From an uncultured Paracoccaceae bacterium (GTDB taxonomy: Bacteria; Pseudomonadota; Alphaproteobacteria; Rhodobacterales; Rhodobacteraceae): DNA of 64,000 nt. The notes below the pieces were generated by a model that saw only the letters and a program-made list of their open reading frames with translations, was not told where the DNA came from and did no database searches. The stretch is from assembly GCA_947495795.1 (NCBI GenBank), contig CANMAI010000003.1, forward strand, positions 1 through 64,000, written 5' to 3'. Of the stretch, positions 53,149-62,126 are shown one piece after another. Each line of letters starts with the position of its first letter. Position 1 is the stretch's first letter. Position numbers and translations under genes: made by a program.

Positions 53149-53936
53149 GCGTCGATGCCTGCGCAGAGAGCGTCGCCAAGAGCGATCCCGACAGGTTTGC
53201 CGCCGCACTTACGGCGCCCCTGCAAGTCCGCGCGGATCTCATCGTGCTTTACGCCTTCAACGCAGAAGTCGCACGTGCGCCGTGGGTTACGGACGAGCCG
53301 ATGCTGGCGGAGATGCGGCTGCAATGGTGGCGTGATGCTGTGGAGGAAATCTACACCGATAAGGCCGTGCGCCAACACGAGGTCACGACACCGCTGGCCG
53401 AGATGCTCCGCCGCCGCCAACTGCCCCGCAAGAAGATCGATGCAATGATCGATGCGCGGCGCTGGGAACTGGCGCGCGAGGGGTTGGACGATCTCTTCAA
53501 GATAGAGGCGCTTCTGAAAGACAGTTCGGGCATCGTGATGGAACTTTCCGCCTGCATCTCTGCGGAGAGCACACCGCTTGGCCCCGCCGGCCGCGCTGCT
53601 GCGCGTCACCTCGGCATGGCCGAAGGGATGGCGGCAATCGTTCAGGCCTTCCCGGAGCTGAAGGCGCGGGGAAACATCCCTTCCATCGTGCATTGCACCG
53701 CAAACTGGATGCATATTCTGGGCGATGCGGGGCGTGTGAGCTACATGAAGGCCCGCGAGAAGCGCAAGGCCCTTCCGCGCGCCACGTTACCGGCCCTCCT
53801 CTCCGCTGTCCGGGCAGAGCCGATCCTTATCCGGGCCAATCGCCGCCCGGAGGCTGCTTTCTCGGCTCCTCTTGTCATATCCGATGCCCGTGTGCGCTTC
53901 CGCCGCCTGATCCAAGGCACCACTGGAAACTGGTAG
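53145..53936 (+). CDS. Squalene/phytoene synthase family protein
   Basis: This 263-residue protein starts at a GTG that overlaps the preceding stop. It belongs to the squalene/phytoene synthase family, with blocks LYAFNAEVARAPWVTDEPML and LQWWRDAVEEIY at about residues 36-70. The aspartate-rich DxxxD motifs of true synthases are weak or absent, so it may be closer to the NDUFAF6-like group involved in respiratory complex I assembly than to a carotenoid enzyme. No other carotenoid gene is nearby. Confidence 0.8.
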   Translation: MSVDACAESVAKSDPDRFAAALTAPLQVRADLIVLYAFNAEVARAPWVTDEPMLAEMRLQWWRDAVEEIYTDKAVRQHEVTTPLAEMLRRRQLPRKKIDAMIDARRWELAREGLDDLFKIEALLKDSSGIVMELSACISAESTPLGPAGRAAARHLGMAEGMAAIVQAFPELKARGNIPSIVHCTANWMHILGDAGRVSYMKAREKRKALPRATLPALLSAVRAEPILIRANRRPEAAFSAPLVISDARVRFRRLIQGTTGNW

Positions 53937-53939
53937 CGC

Positions 53940-54662
53940 TCAGCGGCCCGAAAGGCTCTTCAGGATCTCAAGCTCATCGGCACGTTCGTCCCGCTGCCGG
54001 AGCGCCCGCGTCAGGCGTTTTTTGAGGTAACCGTCAAGAAAGGGCGTGGCGAGTTCAGGGTCAAGATCCTTCAGCCGCAGGAAGGTGGCCAGCGCATAGG
54101 CGCGCGTGTCCGATCTCAGATAGCCCTGCCAGCCCACATCCCGTGCGCCTTGCAGATCGATCACACCGAGGCCCGCGTATATCACTGTCAGATCCGTCAG
54201 CTGTTCATGCTCGGCCTCTCCGCCGGGCGCTTCATGCACATGCGGGGCAAGGATATAATGCGCCAGCTCATGCGCCAGCGTGCCGATGAAGGCCTTGGGC
54301 GTGCGCATCAAGCCGGGGCGATAGGTGATGATCGCAGGCCCGTCCTCGGGTGTGTAAAACGTGCCGGCGACCTGGCTTGTCTCATATGTTGCGGCTCCGA
54401 AATCATCTCCTACAGTGCCGAGCGGCACCAGCCGCACGGGCCAGTGGTTGATGCCCATATGCTCGCGCACCTCATCGAAAATCGCGGAAGCCGTGGCTTC
54501 ATCCGTGCCGCCGCTGCTTTTAAAGAAGCTCTTCGTCGGCAGGATCAGTTTTGTGTGGTCGAAGAAGGTTTTCGGCCCCAATGTGGTGACAAGCCACGAG
54601 AAGCGGTCCGTTACCCAGTCCGCAATCTCATCCGAGACGAGTGTGCGCCGCCGCCAGATCAT
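53940..54662 (-). CDS. Uncharacterised protein with HExxH zinc-protease motif
   Basis: This 240-residue cytoplasmic protein has the motif LAHELAHYILAPH (His131 and His135) and downstream acidic residues (EHEQLTDL, about 151-158) that could provide a third zinc ligand. This makes it a probable minor zincin. I do not recognise a named family. The ATG at 54662 overlaps the MFS transporter stop as ATGA; a start at 54782 would run into that gene. It is convergent with the squalene synthase-like gene, separated by only 3 bases. Confidence 0.72.
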   Translation of the reverse strand: MIWRRRTLVSDEIADWVTDRFSWLVTTLGPKTFFDHTKLILPTKSFFKSSGGTDEATASAIFDEVREHMGINHWPVRLVPLGTVGDDFGAATYETSQVAGTFYTPEDGPAIITYRPGLMRTPKAFIGTLAHELAHYILAPHVHEAPGGEAEHEQLTDLTVIYAGLGVIDLQGARDVGWQGYLRSDTRAYALATFLRLKDLDPELATPFLDGYLKKRLTRALRQRDERADELEILKSLSGR

Positions 54663-55879
54663 GCGGCGATGCGCCGCTCCCGCAGCGCGAACCATGTCAG
54701 CGCCCCTCCGGCCAGCAAAAGGAAGGGGATCATCGCGATGTTCACGGCTGTCCAACCCTCCTGCGCCGAACCGCCCGAGCAATTCATCAGCAAGCCGGAA
54801 CTGAGCGAGGCGATCGTCACCATTCCGAAAACGGCAAAGTCATTCATACCCTGCACGCGCCCCCGCTCCTCCGGCGAATGCGCGGAGGCGAGCATGGCTG
54901 TGCCGCCGATGAAGCCGAAATTCCAGCCGATCCCAAGGAGAACGAGGGTGATATAGAAATGCCCCAGCTCGACGCCACTCAGCGCCACAAGTCCGGCCGC
55001 ACCGAGGATGATGAGGCCGGTCGCAATGATCCGCTCCACCCCGAACCGCGCGATCAGATGCCCGGTGAAAAACGAGGGTACGAACATTGCCAATACATGC
55101 GCAGAAACGATGTCGGCGGCATTGTTGGTGGTGAAGCCACAGCCTACCACGGCCAGCGGGGTGGAGGTCATCACTAGGTTCATGAGGGAGTAGGAGACCA
55201 TTGCACAGATCATCGCCACGGCGATCCTGGGTGTCTTCAGCAATTCCATCCGGCTTCGCCCTGCTGGTGAATTCTCCTCGGGCTTCGGCGGCTTCGGAAT
55301 ATCGAGAAACGCAAAGACGAACACGCCGATCAGGTTCAGCACGACAATGGCGATATAGCCGCCGGCGAAGGGCACAGGGTCGGTCAGCGTACCTGTCAAC
55401 TTCACCAGTTGCGGGCCGACGATGGCCGAAAGCAAACCTCCCGCCATCACATAGGAAATGGCCTTGGGCCGAAACCCTTCACTCGCCGTATCCGTCGCCG
55501 CAAACCTGTAGAACCCCTGTGCGGACATATAGATGCCAGTGCAAAAGGAGCCGATGAGAAAGAGCGCGAAAGAGCCCTGCAAAAGCCCTATCACCGAAAG
55601 CGCGCCCCCCAGCGCTCCACCCGCAGCCCCCAGAATGAACCCGGCGCGCCGCCCGTTTGTCTGCATGAAGTTGGCCATCACCGGAGCCGTCATCATGGAG
55701 CCGAAGACGATCAGCGAGATCGGCAGCGTGGCAAGGCAGGGATGCGGCCCGAGAAACTGCCCGGAAAGCCCGCCCAGCACAAAGGAAATGGGCATCTGCG
55801 CGCCCAAAAAGGCCTGGGCCGCCACCAGTACCGCCACGTTCTTGCGGGCGCGGGCATCGGAGATGTGTGCGTCAGTCAT
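54659..55879 (-). CDS. MFS transporter
   Basis: This 406-residue major facilitator protein has 12 hydrophobic segments. The inter-segment loop TNGRRAGFILGAAGGALGGA after segment 2 and the matching loop near ARFGVERIIATGLIILGAAG in the second half reflect the two six-helix repeats. The transported compound is unknown. It is translationally coupled to the zinc-protease-like gene downstream. Confidence 0.88.
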   Translation of the reverse strand: MTDAHISDARARKNVAVLVAAQAFLGAQMPISFVLGGLSGQFLGPHPCLATLPISLIVFGSMMTAPVMANFMQTNGRRAGFILGAAGGALGGALSVIGLLQGSFALFLIGSFCTGIYMSAQGFYRFAATDTASEGFRPKAISYVMAGGLLSAIVGPQLVKLTGTLTDPVPFAGGYIAIVVLNLIGVFVFAFLDIPKPPKPEENSPAGRSRMELLKTPRIAVAMICAMVSYSLMNLVMTSTPLAVVGCGFTTNNAADIVSAHVLAMFVPSFFTGHLIARFGVERIIATGLIILGAAGLVALSGVELGHFYITLVLLGIGWNFGFIGGTAMLASAHSPEERGRVQGMNDFAVFGMVTIASLSSGLLMNCSGGSAQEGWTAVNIAMIPFLLLAGGALTWFALRERRIAA

Positions 55880-55981
55880 TGGTCGCTTCTACACCGGGAA
55901 ATCTGGGGTTCCAATGGGCGATCTGCCTCGACATGTGCGCGCCCTCATGCTTCTCTCCGGCAAGGTTTGAAGGAGGCAAAA

Positions 55982-56614
55982 ATGGTGGGCCGTATCCTGC
56001 ATGCGCAGGAAGATGTGGATGAGGGCGTGGCGTGGCTGGCGGCAGCCGATCCCGCGCTGGCCAAAGCCGCGGATATCGCGGGTGCGGTGCGGCTGCGACG
56101 GCGGGAGGCGGGCTATCCCGCCCTGCTCAGCGCCATCGTCAGTCAGCAGGTTTCCGTTGCTTCGGCCGATGCAATATGGGGCAGGCTGGAGACAGCGGGG
56201 ATGACGGAAATGGAAGCGGTTGCCGCCTGTTCCGAAGAGACGCTTGTGGAATGCGGCCTCTCACGCCAGAAGCGGCGCTATGCAAGGGCGCTGGCCGAAA
56301 GCGGCATCGATTTCGAGGCTCTGGCCGGGGAGCCCGACGCCGAGATCGTCAAGACCCTCACGGCCGTTACCGGCATTGGTGTCTGGACGGCGGAGATCTA
56401 CGCGATGTTCTCCCTCGGCCGGGCCGATCTCTTTGCCGCAGGCGATCTCGCTCTTCAGGAGGCCGCGAAGCTCATCTACGGGATGGAGGAACGCCCGACA
56501 GAAAAGGCCCTCCGCATCCAATCGGAGGCGTGGTCCCCTTGGCGCACGGTTGCGGCCACGCTGTTCTGGCAATACTACGGTGCGGTTAAATCACGGGAAG
56601 GAGTGCGGGTATGA
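55982..56614 (+). CDS. DNA-3-methyladenine glycosylase (AlkA-like)
   Basis: This 210-residue HhH-GPD base-excision repair glycosylase removes alkylated bases. The helix-hairpin-helix LTAVTGIGVWTAEIY lies at about 126-140, and the catalytic Asp155 is in AAGDLALQEAAK. It lacks the N-terminal domain of E. coli AlkA, as in the shorter bacterial forms. The start at 55982 is preceded by GAAGGAGG. Longer in-frame readings upstream overlap the MFS gene and are rejected. It overlaps the carboxylesterase gene by 4 bases. Confidence 0.92.
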   Translation: MVGRILHAQEDVDEGVAWLAAADPALAKAADIAGAVRLRRREAGYPALLSAIVSQQVSVASADAIWGRLETAGMTEMEAVAACSEETLVECGLSRQKRRYARALAESGIDFEALAGEPDAEIVKTLTAVTGIGVWTAEIYAMFSLGRADLFAAGDLALQEAAKLIYGMEERPTEKALRIQSEAWSPWRTVAATLFWQYYGAVKSREGVRV

Positions 56615-57264
56615 GCCTGACTTTTGAGAGAAAAGAGGCCGCCTCCGGCACGCCGAAATCGCTTGTTATACTTGTTCACGGCTACGGCGCGGACGGCAAG
56701 GATCTGATAGGCTTGGCCGATCCACTGGCACCGCACCTGCCCGATACCACATTTCTCTCTCCCAACGCCCCAACGCGCTGCACCAACAATCCAATGGGTT
56801 ATCAGTGGTTCCCGATCCCGTGGCTCGATGGCTCCAGCGAAGTGGAGGCGGGCATCGCGATGGCGGCGGCAGCCGCCGCCTTCAACACATATCTAGATGA
56901 GATGGCTGAGGCCGAGGGAATTACGGCGCAAAACACAATCCTCCTCGGCTTTTCCCAGGGCACGATGATGAGCCTTCAGGTGGGTCTCCGCCGCGCCGAT
57001 CCGCTTGCCGGTATCATCGGCTTCTCCGGCCGTCTCCTTCAACCCGAAGCCCTGAAGTCGGAGATCGTCTCCAAACCGCCGGTGCTTCTGGTGCACGGCG
57101 ATCAGGATGATGTGGTGCCCTATGAAAGCATGGCGCTGGCCGAGGCGGGGCTGAAGGCTGCGGGTGTCGACGTGGCCGTTCACACCTCTCCCGGCACGGC
57201 CCACGGCATCGCACCCGATGGGCTGACCCTGGCGCTTCAATCCGCGATGCGCTGGCTGGCCTGA
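56611..57264 (+). CDS. Phospholipase/carboxylesterase family hydrolase
   Basis: This 217-residue alpha/beta hydrolase of the carboxylesterase/thioesterase (YpfH-like) family has an opening LVHGYGADGKDLIGLA, nucleophile Ser115 in LLGFSQGTMM, Asp in HGDQDDVVPYE and His in PGTAHGIAPDG. It is cytoplasmic, with no signal peptide. It follows the glycosylase gene with a 4-base overlap. Confidence 0.9.
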   Translation: MSLTFERKEAASGTPKSLVILVHGYGADGKDLIGLADPLAPHLPDTTFLSPNAPTRCTNNPMGYQWFPIPWLDGSSEVEAGIAMAAAAAAFNTYLDEMAEAEGITAQNTILLGFSQGTMMSLQVGLRRADPLAGIIGFSGRLLQPEALKSEIVSKPPVLLVHGDQDDVVPYESMALAEAGLKAAGVDVAVHTSPGTAHGIAPDGLTLALQSAMRWLA

Positions 57265-57599
57265 AGGCCCGGATCTAAAGGCTTGAAGGCCTTCTCCCCA
57301 AGACAGATGAGATTTGAAAGCGCGATCCCCGCCCAGCGGCCTGTGCGAGCGACCGCGAGGGATCCCATGCGCATTCTCCGTGTTGAACGTCAGATGACTT
57401 TGACTTTCACGTCAATACGCAGGCCCAAATGGGTCAGGGTACGCTTGCGGTAAGAGTGTCAAAGGGAGACTTTGCCCACACATTTACCGCAATGTGGCGA
57501 ATATCGGCTATTTGGATTGTCCACATCCGCCCTTTGTTTGCCACAGCGAACGGACCCCTTTCAAAGGGTGCCAGCTGGTATGACGGTAGCGACAACTCC
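57265..57599. other. 335-bp gap without recognisable gene
   Basis: Neither strand gives a credible protein here. It contains the palindrome TTGAC-TTTCAC-GTCAA near 57400-57415 and a look-alike of the FadR-type site at 57576-57584, both probably chance. It is the left border of the TetR-cupin pair and may be decayed coding sequence. Confidence 0.5.
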
Positions 57600-58028
57600 C
57601 TAGTCTTGTGTCCAATCCGTTGTTGTCGGCCCTGTCCCGATCTCGAGAATGCGGACATCGCCGTCGCGCGCTGCCATCCAATGCGGCACGCCCGCAGGCG
57701 TAAGTGCAACGCTTCCAGCCTCGAACACCTGTTCGGCACTTGGGTCGATGGAGGTTCCGACCCCAAGATACATCGTCCCTTCGATAACCAGCGACATTCG
57801 GGCATCGGGATGGCTATGGGGCGGGAATATGCTTCCATCTTCCATGATGGCGTTTGCTCCGAAAACCCCTTCGGCATCCATTGCGCCTGACATCATGGCA
57901 GAGGAAACACCTTCAATCGGTGTCTGGTTGAGCGGCATCTCGCTGAGGATCAGTTTCGAGACTTCGGCGATCGCCAATGACGGCAGCGAAAGGGCGGCTA
58001 TCAATGTCATTGTCTTTGAGAAAGTCAT
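57600..58028 (-). CDS. Exported cupin-domain protein
   Basis: This 142-residue protein has a signal peptide (MTFSKTMTLIAALSLPSLAI) and one cupin domain (about 60-130). Metal-binding histidines are visible in FPPHSHPDARMSLVIEG and in a second block GSVALTPAGVPHWMAA. It is divergent from a TetR-type regulator gene 70 bases away, which probably controls it. Function unknown, perhaps binding or protecting a small molecule in the periplasm. Confidence 0.82.
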   Translation of the reverse strand: MTFSKTMTLIAALSLPSLAIAEVSKLILSEMPLNQTPIEGVSSAMMSGAMDAEGVFGANAIMEDGSIFPPHSHPDARMSLVIEGTMYLGVGTSIDPSAEQVFEAGSVALTPAGVPHWMAARDGDVRILEIGTGPTTTDWTQD

Positions 58029-58098
58029 GGATATGGTCTCCTGTTGTTGCTATTTAACATACCCAATAGTTCATAAATTGAGAGGAATAAAAAGACTG

Positions 58099-58698
58099 AT
58101 GAGTTCACAAAATAGTCAACGCGGTCGCCCGGCGATTTCCGATGACGGTTCCATCATCGAAGCAGTCACAAATGTCCTCTGGAAATCAGGATTTTCCGGC
58201 ACGTCCATCAGCGACCTTTCACAAGCTAGCGGAACGTCTCGGGCGAGTTTGTACAAGCTCTATGGGGACAAATATGCGCTTCTTGCAGCGGCACTGGATT
58301 GTTATGCCGCACGGTTCGATGCGCGTGTCAGCGGTACTCTGCGGGAAACCACCGATCCGGGTGATGCGGTTGAGACAACCCTTCGCGCCAGCGCGGACCG
58401 GCTGGCCGACCCAAGCGCGCCCAACGGATGCCTCAGATGCCGTGCGACCCTTGAGCTCAAGGGGCAAAGCCCGGTTGTGGATGCGGCAATTGATCGTGCC
58501 AACAAGGCGTTCGAAGCCAATATGCTCCGCCTTTTGACCGCCGACGGAGGTGCGCGCGCAACGGACGCTTCGATGGCGCGAACCTTGACAGCTATTGTCA
58601 ACGGATTGGTCATCATGGCAGAGGCCGGTGCATCTCGCGAGGCCTTGCAGGACATTGTCAGCGGCGCGATCACCGAAGTTCGATCCCGGCTAAAGTGA
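58099..58698 (+). CDS. TetR/AcrR-family transcriptional regulator
   Basis: This 199-residue regulator has an N-terminal helix-turn-helix (TSISDLSQASGTSRASLYKL, about residues 33-52) and an all-alpha ligand domain with NGCLRCRATLEL, typical of the AcrR-like group. The ATG at 58099 is chosen because the family N-terminus (SQRGRPAISDDGSIIEA) begins there; a longer frame runs through the cupin gene. The 70-bp AT-rich gap to the cupin gene probably holds the shared promoter and operator, though I see no clear long palindrome. Confidence 0.88.
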   Translation: MSSQNSQRGRPAISDDGSIIEAVTNVLWKSGFSGTSISDLSQASGTSRASLYKLYGDKYALLAAALDCYAARFDARVSGTLRETTDPGDAVETTLRASADRLADPSAPNGCLRCRATLELKGQSPVVDAAIDRANKAFEANMLRLLTADGGARATDASMARTLTAIVNGLVIMAEAGASREALQDIVSGAITEVRSRLK

Positions 58699-59283
58699 TG
58701 AGAAAGGCAGACGCCGGAGCAGAAATGCGCAACAGCGGCTCTGCGTGCACGGCCTTCATCGGATCTGCAATGCTAGACGCTTGATCAAAAACCGTATGAA
58801 GTTCCAAGCTTTCACCGTTGATACTCCTTCTCGGCCTGCCCGCACGCGCATTGACCGAAAAGTGGCTTGGCCCTGTGATCGGCGTGCAAGCCCACCGGCA
58901 TTTACTGCCTCCATAAGCGAGCGGGGTGAAAACATCGGGAACGCCGGTGTCTGGGATACGACCGACGCTACCCTCAGCGCAGATCGGCGCACCAGCAGGG
59001 GCGCCACATCCAACGGGCGCGTTATACCGCCCGCAAGGCAAACCATGCGCCGATATTGCCTTTTGGCCGCCGATGTCCATCTTAGATGGGAGGCGAGGAT
59101 TCCGCTCTGGCTGTCACAAAAGCTTCGGAACCTGTGGATAGTTTGCGCCCGAGGCTGCTCTACCCGCTGGATATAGAGGGTTGCGCCTCTCAAAGGGCGA
59201 GATATAGTCAGCCCATAATCATTGGGGCGGGCGCGTCCCGTCCGCCGCCGCACAGGCCGAGCAGGACGAAGGAACGAGTCTCT
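58699..59283. other. 585-bp gap without recognisable gene
   Basis: Frames of up to about 140 codons exist on both strands but show no family features, have poor ribosome-binding sites and overlap each other. The last 180 bases presumably carry the promoter of the HNH gene. With the 57265-57599 gap it flanks the TetR-cupin pair and may be remnant DNA. Confidence 0.5.
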
Positions 59284-59880
59284 ATGCATACCGCGACCCG
59301 GACGCAAGACCAGCCAAGCTTCATCAGGCATCCCTCGGGGATGCGGGATCATCCCGCGCTTGTGCTGAACGCTGATTACCGCCCGCTTTCCTACCTGCCA
59401 CTCTCGCTCTGGCCTTGGCAGGAAGCTGTGAAAGCAGCCTTCCTTGATCGTGTGCAGGTTGTTTCGGTCTATGATGAGGTCGTCCGCTCCCCCTCGCTGG
59501 AGATACAGATCCCCTCGGTCGTGGTGCTGCGCGATTATGTGCGGCCTGCCAAAACCTCCGCCTTCACGCGGTTCAACCTCTTCCTGCGGGATGAGTTTAC
59601 CTGCCAGTATTGCGGGGCCAAGGGCGATATGACGTTCGACCATGTGATGCCCCGCGCGCGTGGCGGCAAAACATCGTGGGATAACGTGGTTGCGGCCTGC
59701 GGGCCCTGTAATCTCAAGAAGGGCTCCAAAACGCTCAGGCAGGCGAATATGCATCTGCGCAAGCCGCCGCTGCGGCCCGATCCGATGCAGTTGCAGAATA
59801 TCGGCCGCAAATTTCCGCCGAACCACCTGCATGAAAGCTGGATGGATTACCTTTACTGGGATGCGGAGCTGGACGCGTAG
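59284..59880 (+). CDS. HNH endonuclease family protein
   Basis: This 198-residue protein has an HNH domain at about 112-160. Zinc cysteines are CQYC and CGPC, and the catalytic core is DMTFDHVMPRARGGKTSWDN. The N-terminal half (ALVLNADYRPLSYLPLSLWP) is the usual partner segment of this bacterial HNH group. Its physiological role is unclear; similar genes are chromosomal and not phage-linked. The ATG at 59284 is used; an in-frame ATG at 59341 also fits. Its 3' end overlaps the convergent dsbB gene by 28 bases. Confidence 0.88.
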   Translation: MHTATRTQDQPSFIRHPSGMRDHPALVLNADYRPLSYLPLSLWPWQEAVKAAFLDRVQVVSVYDEVVRSPSLEIQIPSVVVLRDYVRPAKTSAFTRFNLFLRDEFTCQYCGAKGDMTFDHVMPRARGGKTSWDNVVAACGPCNLKKGSKTLRQANMHLRKPPLRPDPMQLQNIGRKFPPNHLHESWMDYLYWDAELDA

Positions 59881-60332
59881 GCGCGCCAGCCCCAAAGCCA
59901 GATCAGCACCAGCCCGGCGGAGAGGAGCGCATTCCAACCCGCCATCGAGATGCCAGCAAACTCCCACACAATCTCATCACAGCGCACAACGGGTGCCGTG
60001 AGGATTTGATCCAGCAGATCTTCTGTCGATAACCCGCTGATATCCCCGGAAGAACAGGTGGTGGGTCCTTCCCACCAGCCTTGCTCCACGCCCGCGTGAA
60101 ACGCGCCAATCCCGGATGTGACAAGTGCGCAAAGCGCGCCAAGCAGGATGGCAGGCCGCCACGACGTCAGCAGAAAGAGCGCACCAAAGCCAATGGCGGC
60201 CCCATGCGGCCAGCGCTGCCAGATGCACATCTTGCAGGGATGCAGCCCGCCGAAATACTGAGAGACAAGTGCCGCCCCGAGCAGAGCGAAAGAGCCGAAC
60301 GCCGCTGCCAGAACCAGCCTGTGTGCACTCAT
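59853..60332 (-). CDS. dsbB: Disulfide bond formation protein DsbB
   Basis: This 159-residue inner-membrane protein with four helices passes electrons from the periplasmic thiol oxidase to quinone. The two redox pairs are visible: Cys33-Cys36 in HPCKMCIWQRWP, and Cys93 with Cys108 in the second periplasmic loop. No DsbA gene is adjacent. It is coupled to the DedA-like gene upstream by a 4-base overlap and overlaps the convergent HNH gene. Confidence 0.9.
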   Translation of the reverse strand: MSAHRLVLAAAFGSFALLGAALVSQYFGGLHPCKMCIWQRWPHGAAIGFGALFLLTSWRPAILLGALCALVTSGIGAFHAGVEQGWWEGPTTCSSGDISGLSTEDLLDQILTAPVVRCDEIVWEFAGISMAGWNALLSAGLVLIWLWGWRAYASSSASQ

Positions 60333-60907
60333 AACAGCCGCACCGCGGCAAACCCGCCAATCAGGGCAACGAAGACCAGCGTCACCACCAGCCCGAACCG
60401 CCTTTCGATGAAGTCACGGATCGGCGGGCCGAACTTCCACAGAAGCCCTGCAATCACGAAGAAGATGAAGGAGCGGGCGATAACGGAGCTTATCATGAAC
60501 ACCCCGAAATTCAGCCCCGTTGCCCCCGATGTTATCGTGATCACCTTATAGGGGAACGGTGTGATGCCCGCAAAAAGCACGGCCCAAGCACCGACAGCGT
60601 TGAATCGCTCCTTGAAGATATCGAATTTCTCCATCTTGCCGTAAAATTCCAGTACAGGGCGGCCCACACTCTCAAAAAGTTCCGCGCCGATCCAGTAGCC
60701 CAGCACACCGCCGAGCACCGATGCCGCCGTGCACACGCCCGCCAGTAGCCACGCGCGCTCCGGCCGGGCCAGCACCATAGGCACCAGCATCACATGGGGC
60801 GGGATGGGAAAGATCGAACTTTCAATGAAGCTCACGAAGGCCAACGCCAGCAGCGCCTGCGGATGCCCTGCAAGCCTCAATGTCCAATCGTACAATCCAC
60901 GCAGCAT
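60329..60907 (-). CDS. DedA/VTT-domain (YqaA-like) membrane protein
   Basis: This 192-residue membrane protein has the SNARE-associated/VTT fold seen in DedA and YqaA. Markers are FVSFIESSIFPIPPHVMLVP near the N-terminus and WAVLFAGITPFPYKVITITS in the middle. Family members are linked to membrane homeostasis and lipid flipping. The ATG at 60907 has AAGGGGG upstream; a start at 60943 is less likely. It is co-transcribed with dsbB. Confidence 0.85.
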   Translation of the reverse strand: MLRGLYDWTLRLAGHPQALLALAFVSFIESSIFPIPPHVMLVPMVLARPERAWLLAGVCTAASVLGGVLGYWIGAELFESVGRPVLEFYGKMEKFDIFKERFNAVGAWAVLFAGITPFPYKVITITSGATGLNFGVFMISSVIARSFIFFVIAGLLWKFGPPIRDFIERRFGLVVTLVFVALIGGFAAVRLL

Positions 60908-61024
60908 CGCCGCCCCCTTAAAACGCACGGCCCCATGCATCATGGCCCCGCATCACCGTCAAGGTCTTTACCGCCTGTTAAGGCTGGTGCAGTCTCTTCG
61001 GGAACAGGGCTCAGGAGATAAGTG

Positions 61025-61870
61025 ATGAAATGGAGAGGGCGCCGCGGCAGCCGCAATATCGAAGACAGGCGGGGCAGGGCGCGTGTGGGCGGTGCCAAGG
61101 GCATTGGCGGTATCGGCGCAATCGTGCTTGTTCTCGCAGGCCTCTATTTCGGTGTCGATGTCACACCGTTCCTTGCGGGCGATGTCGGTTCAGCCAGAAC
61201 GCTCAACCAGGCGGAGGAAGATCAGGACAGGGCTGCGCAATTTGTGTCGGTCGTCCTCGCGGATACGGAAGAGGTGTGGGGCGAGATTTTCCCCGCGCAG
61301 GTCGGGCGCCCCTACGAACCGCCCACTCTGGTGCTTTTTCGCGATAGAACATCTTCGCCTTGCGGCGGCGCATCCGGTGCTACAGGCCCGTTCTACTGCC
61401 CGGCGGATGAGAAGGCCTATCTCGATACATCCTTCTTCGTCACTCTGGAACATCGTCTTGGCGCCGAGGGGGATTTTGCGGCGGCCTATGTGGTGGCGCA
61501 TGAAGTGGCGCACCATGTGCAGAACGAACTGGGCGTGCTGGGCGAGGCCAACCGCATCCGTTCCCGCGTAAACCCCGTGCAAGCCAATCTCATCTCCGTT
61601 CGCATAGAGCTGCAGGCCGATTGCTTCTCGGGGGTCTGGGCGCGCTATGCGAAAGAGCGCATTGGCTCTGTAGAGCCCGGGGATGTGGAGGAGGCGATGA
61701 ACGCTGCGCGCCAGATCGGCGATGATACACTCCAGCGCAATGCGGGCCAGCAGCCGATGCCCCATACCTTCACACATGGCACATCCGCGCAGCGGCAAAA
61801 CTGGTTCAGGCGCGGCTACCAATCGGCCAGCATGAAGATGTGCGATACCTTTGCAACGGATGATCTCTGA
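61025..61870 (+). CDS. Neutral zinc metallopeptidase (YpfJ family)
   Basis: This 281-residue protein has an arginine-rich N-terminus (KWRGRRGSRNIEDRRG), one membrane anchor (about 28-48), and a zinc-peptidase domain with VVAHEVAHHVQNELG (about 158-172) and the glutamate-containing RIELQADCFSGVWA. It is probably anchored with its domain in the periplasm. A GTG at 61022 precedes the ATG at 61025. It stands alone, followed by tRNA-Leu. Confidence 0.9.
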   Translation: MKWRGRRGSRNIEDRRGRARVGGAKGIGGIGAIVLVLAGLYFGVDVTPFLAGDVGSARTLNQAEEDQDRAAQFVSVVLADTEEVWGEIFPAQVGRPYEPPTLVLFRDRTSSPCGGASGATGPFYCPADEKAYLDTSFFVTLEHRLGAEGDFAAAYVVAHEVAHHVQNELGVLGEANRIRSRVNPVQANLISVRIELQADCFSGVWARYAKERIGSVEPGDVEEAMNAARQIGDDTLQRNAGQQPMPHTFTHGTSAQRQNWFRRGYQSASMKMCDTFATDDL

Positions 61871-61952
61871 GAAGCTCGCGCGGGGCCAAGCTGCCTCTTT
61901 TCGCCGCCGGGGAATCGTGCTAGCAGCGCTCCACCAACAAGACGGCACACAA

Positions 61953-62039
61953 GCGGGCGTGGCGGAATTGGTAGACGCGCTGGATTCAAAATCCAGTTCT
62001 GGTGACAGAGTGCCGGTTCGATTCCGGCCGCCCGTACCA
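61953..62039 (+). tRNA. tRNA-Leu (CAA anticodon)
   Basis: An 87-base class II tRNA with encoded CCA. The acceptor stem is GCGGGCG/CGCCCGT-type, the anticodon loop is TTCAAAA (anticodon CAA), and it has a long variable arm and the T arm CCGGTTCGATTCCGG. It reads TTG leucine codons. The following 87 bases to the PfkB stop hold only an AT-rich inverted repeat (AGATATC / GATATCT, 62094-62113). Confidence 0.95.
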
Positions 62040-62126
62040 CCGGCTTAAGCTGGTGACGCCGCAAATCACAAGCTTAAATAGAAAAGCGTTTTCAGATATC
62101 TAATATGATATCTTAAAGTGGTTTAA

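Noticed and set aside
58670-59080. Minus-strand frame of 136 codons after the TetR gene
   Set aside because: No recognisable domain, no ribosome-binding site, and it overlaps the 3' end of the TetR gene.
61953-62126. tRNA-Leu as an integration site of a genomic island
   Set aside because: No integrase gene and no direct repeat of the tRNA 3' end was seen within the window.
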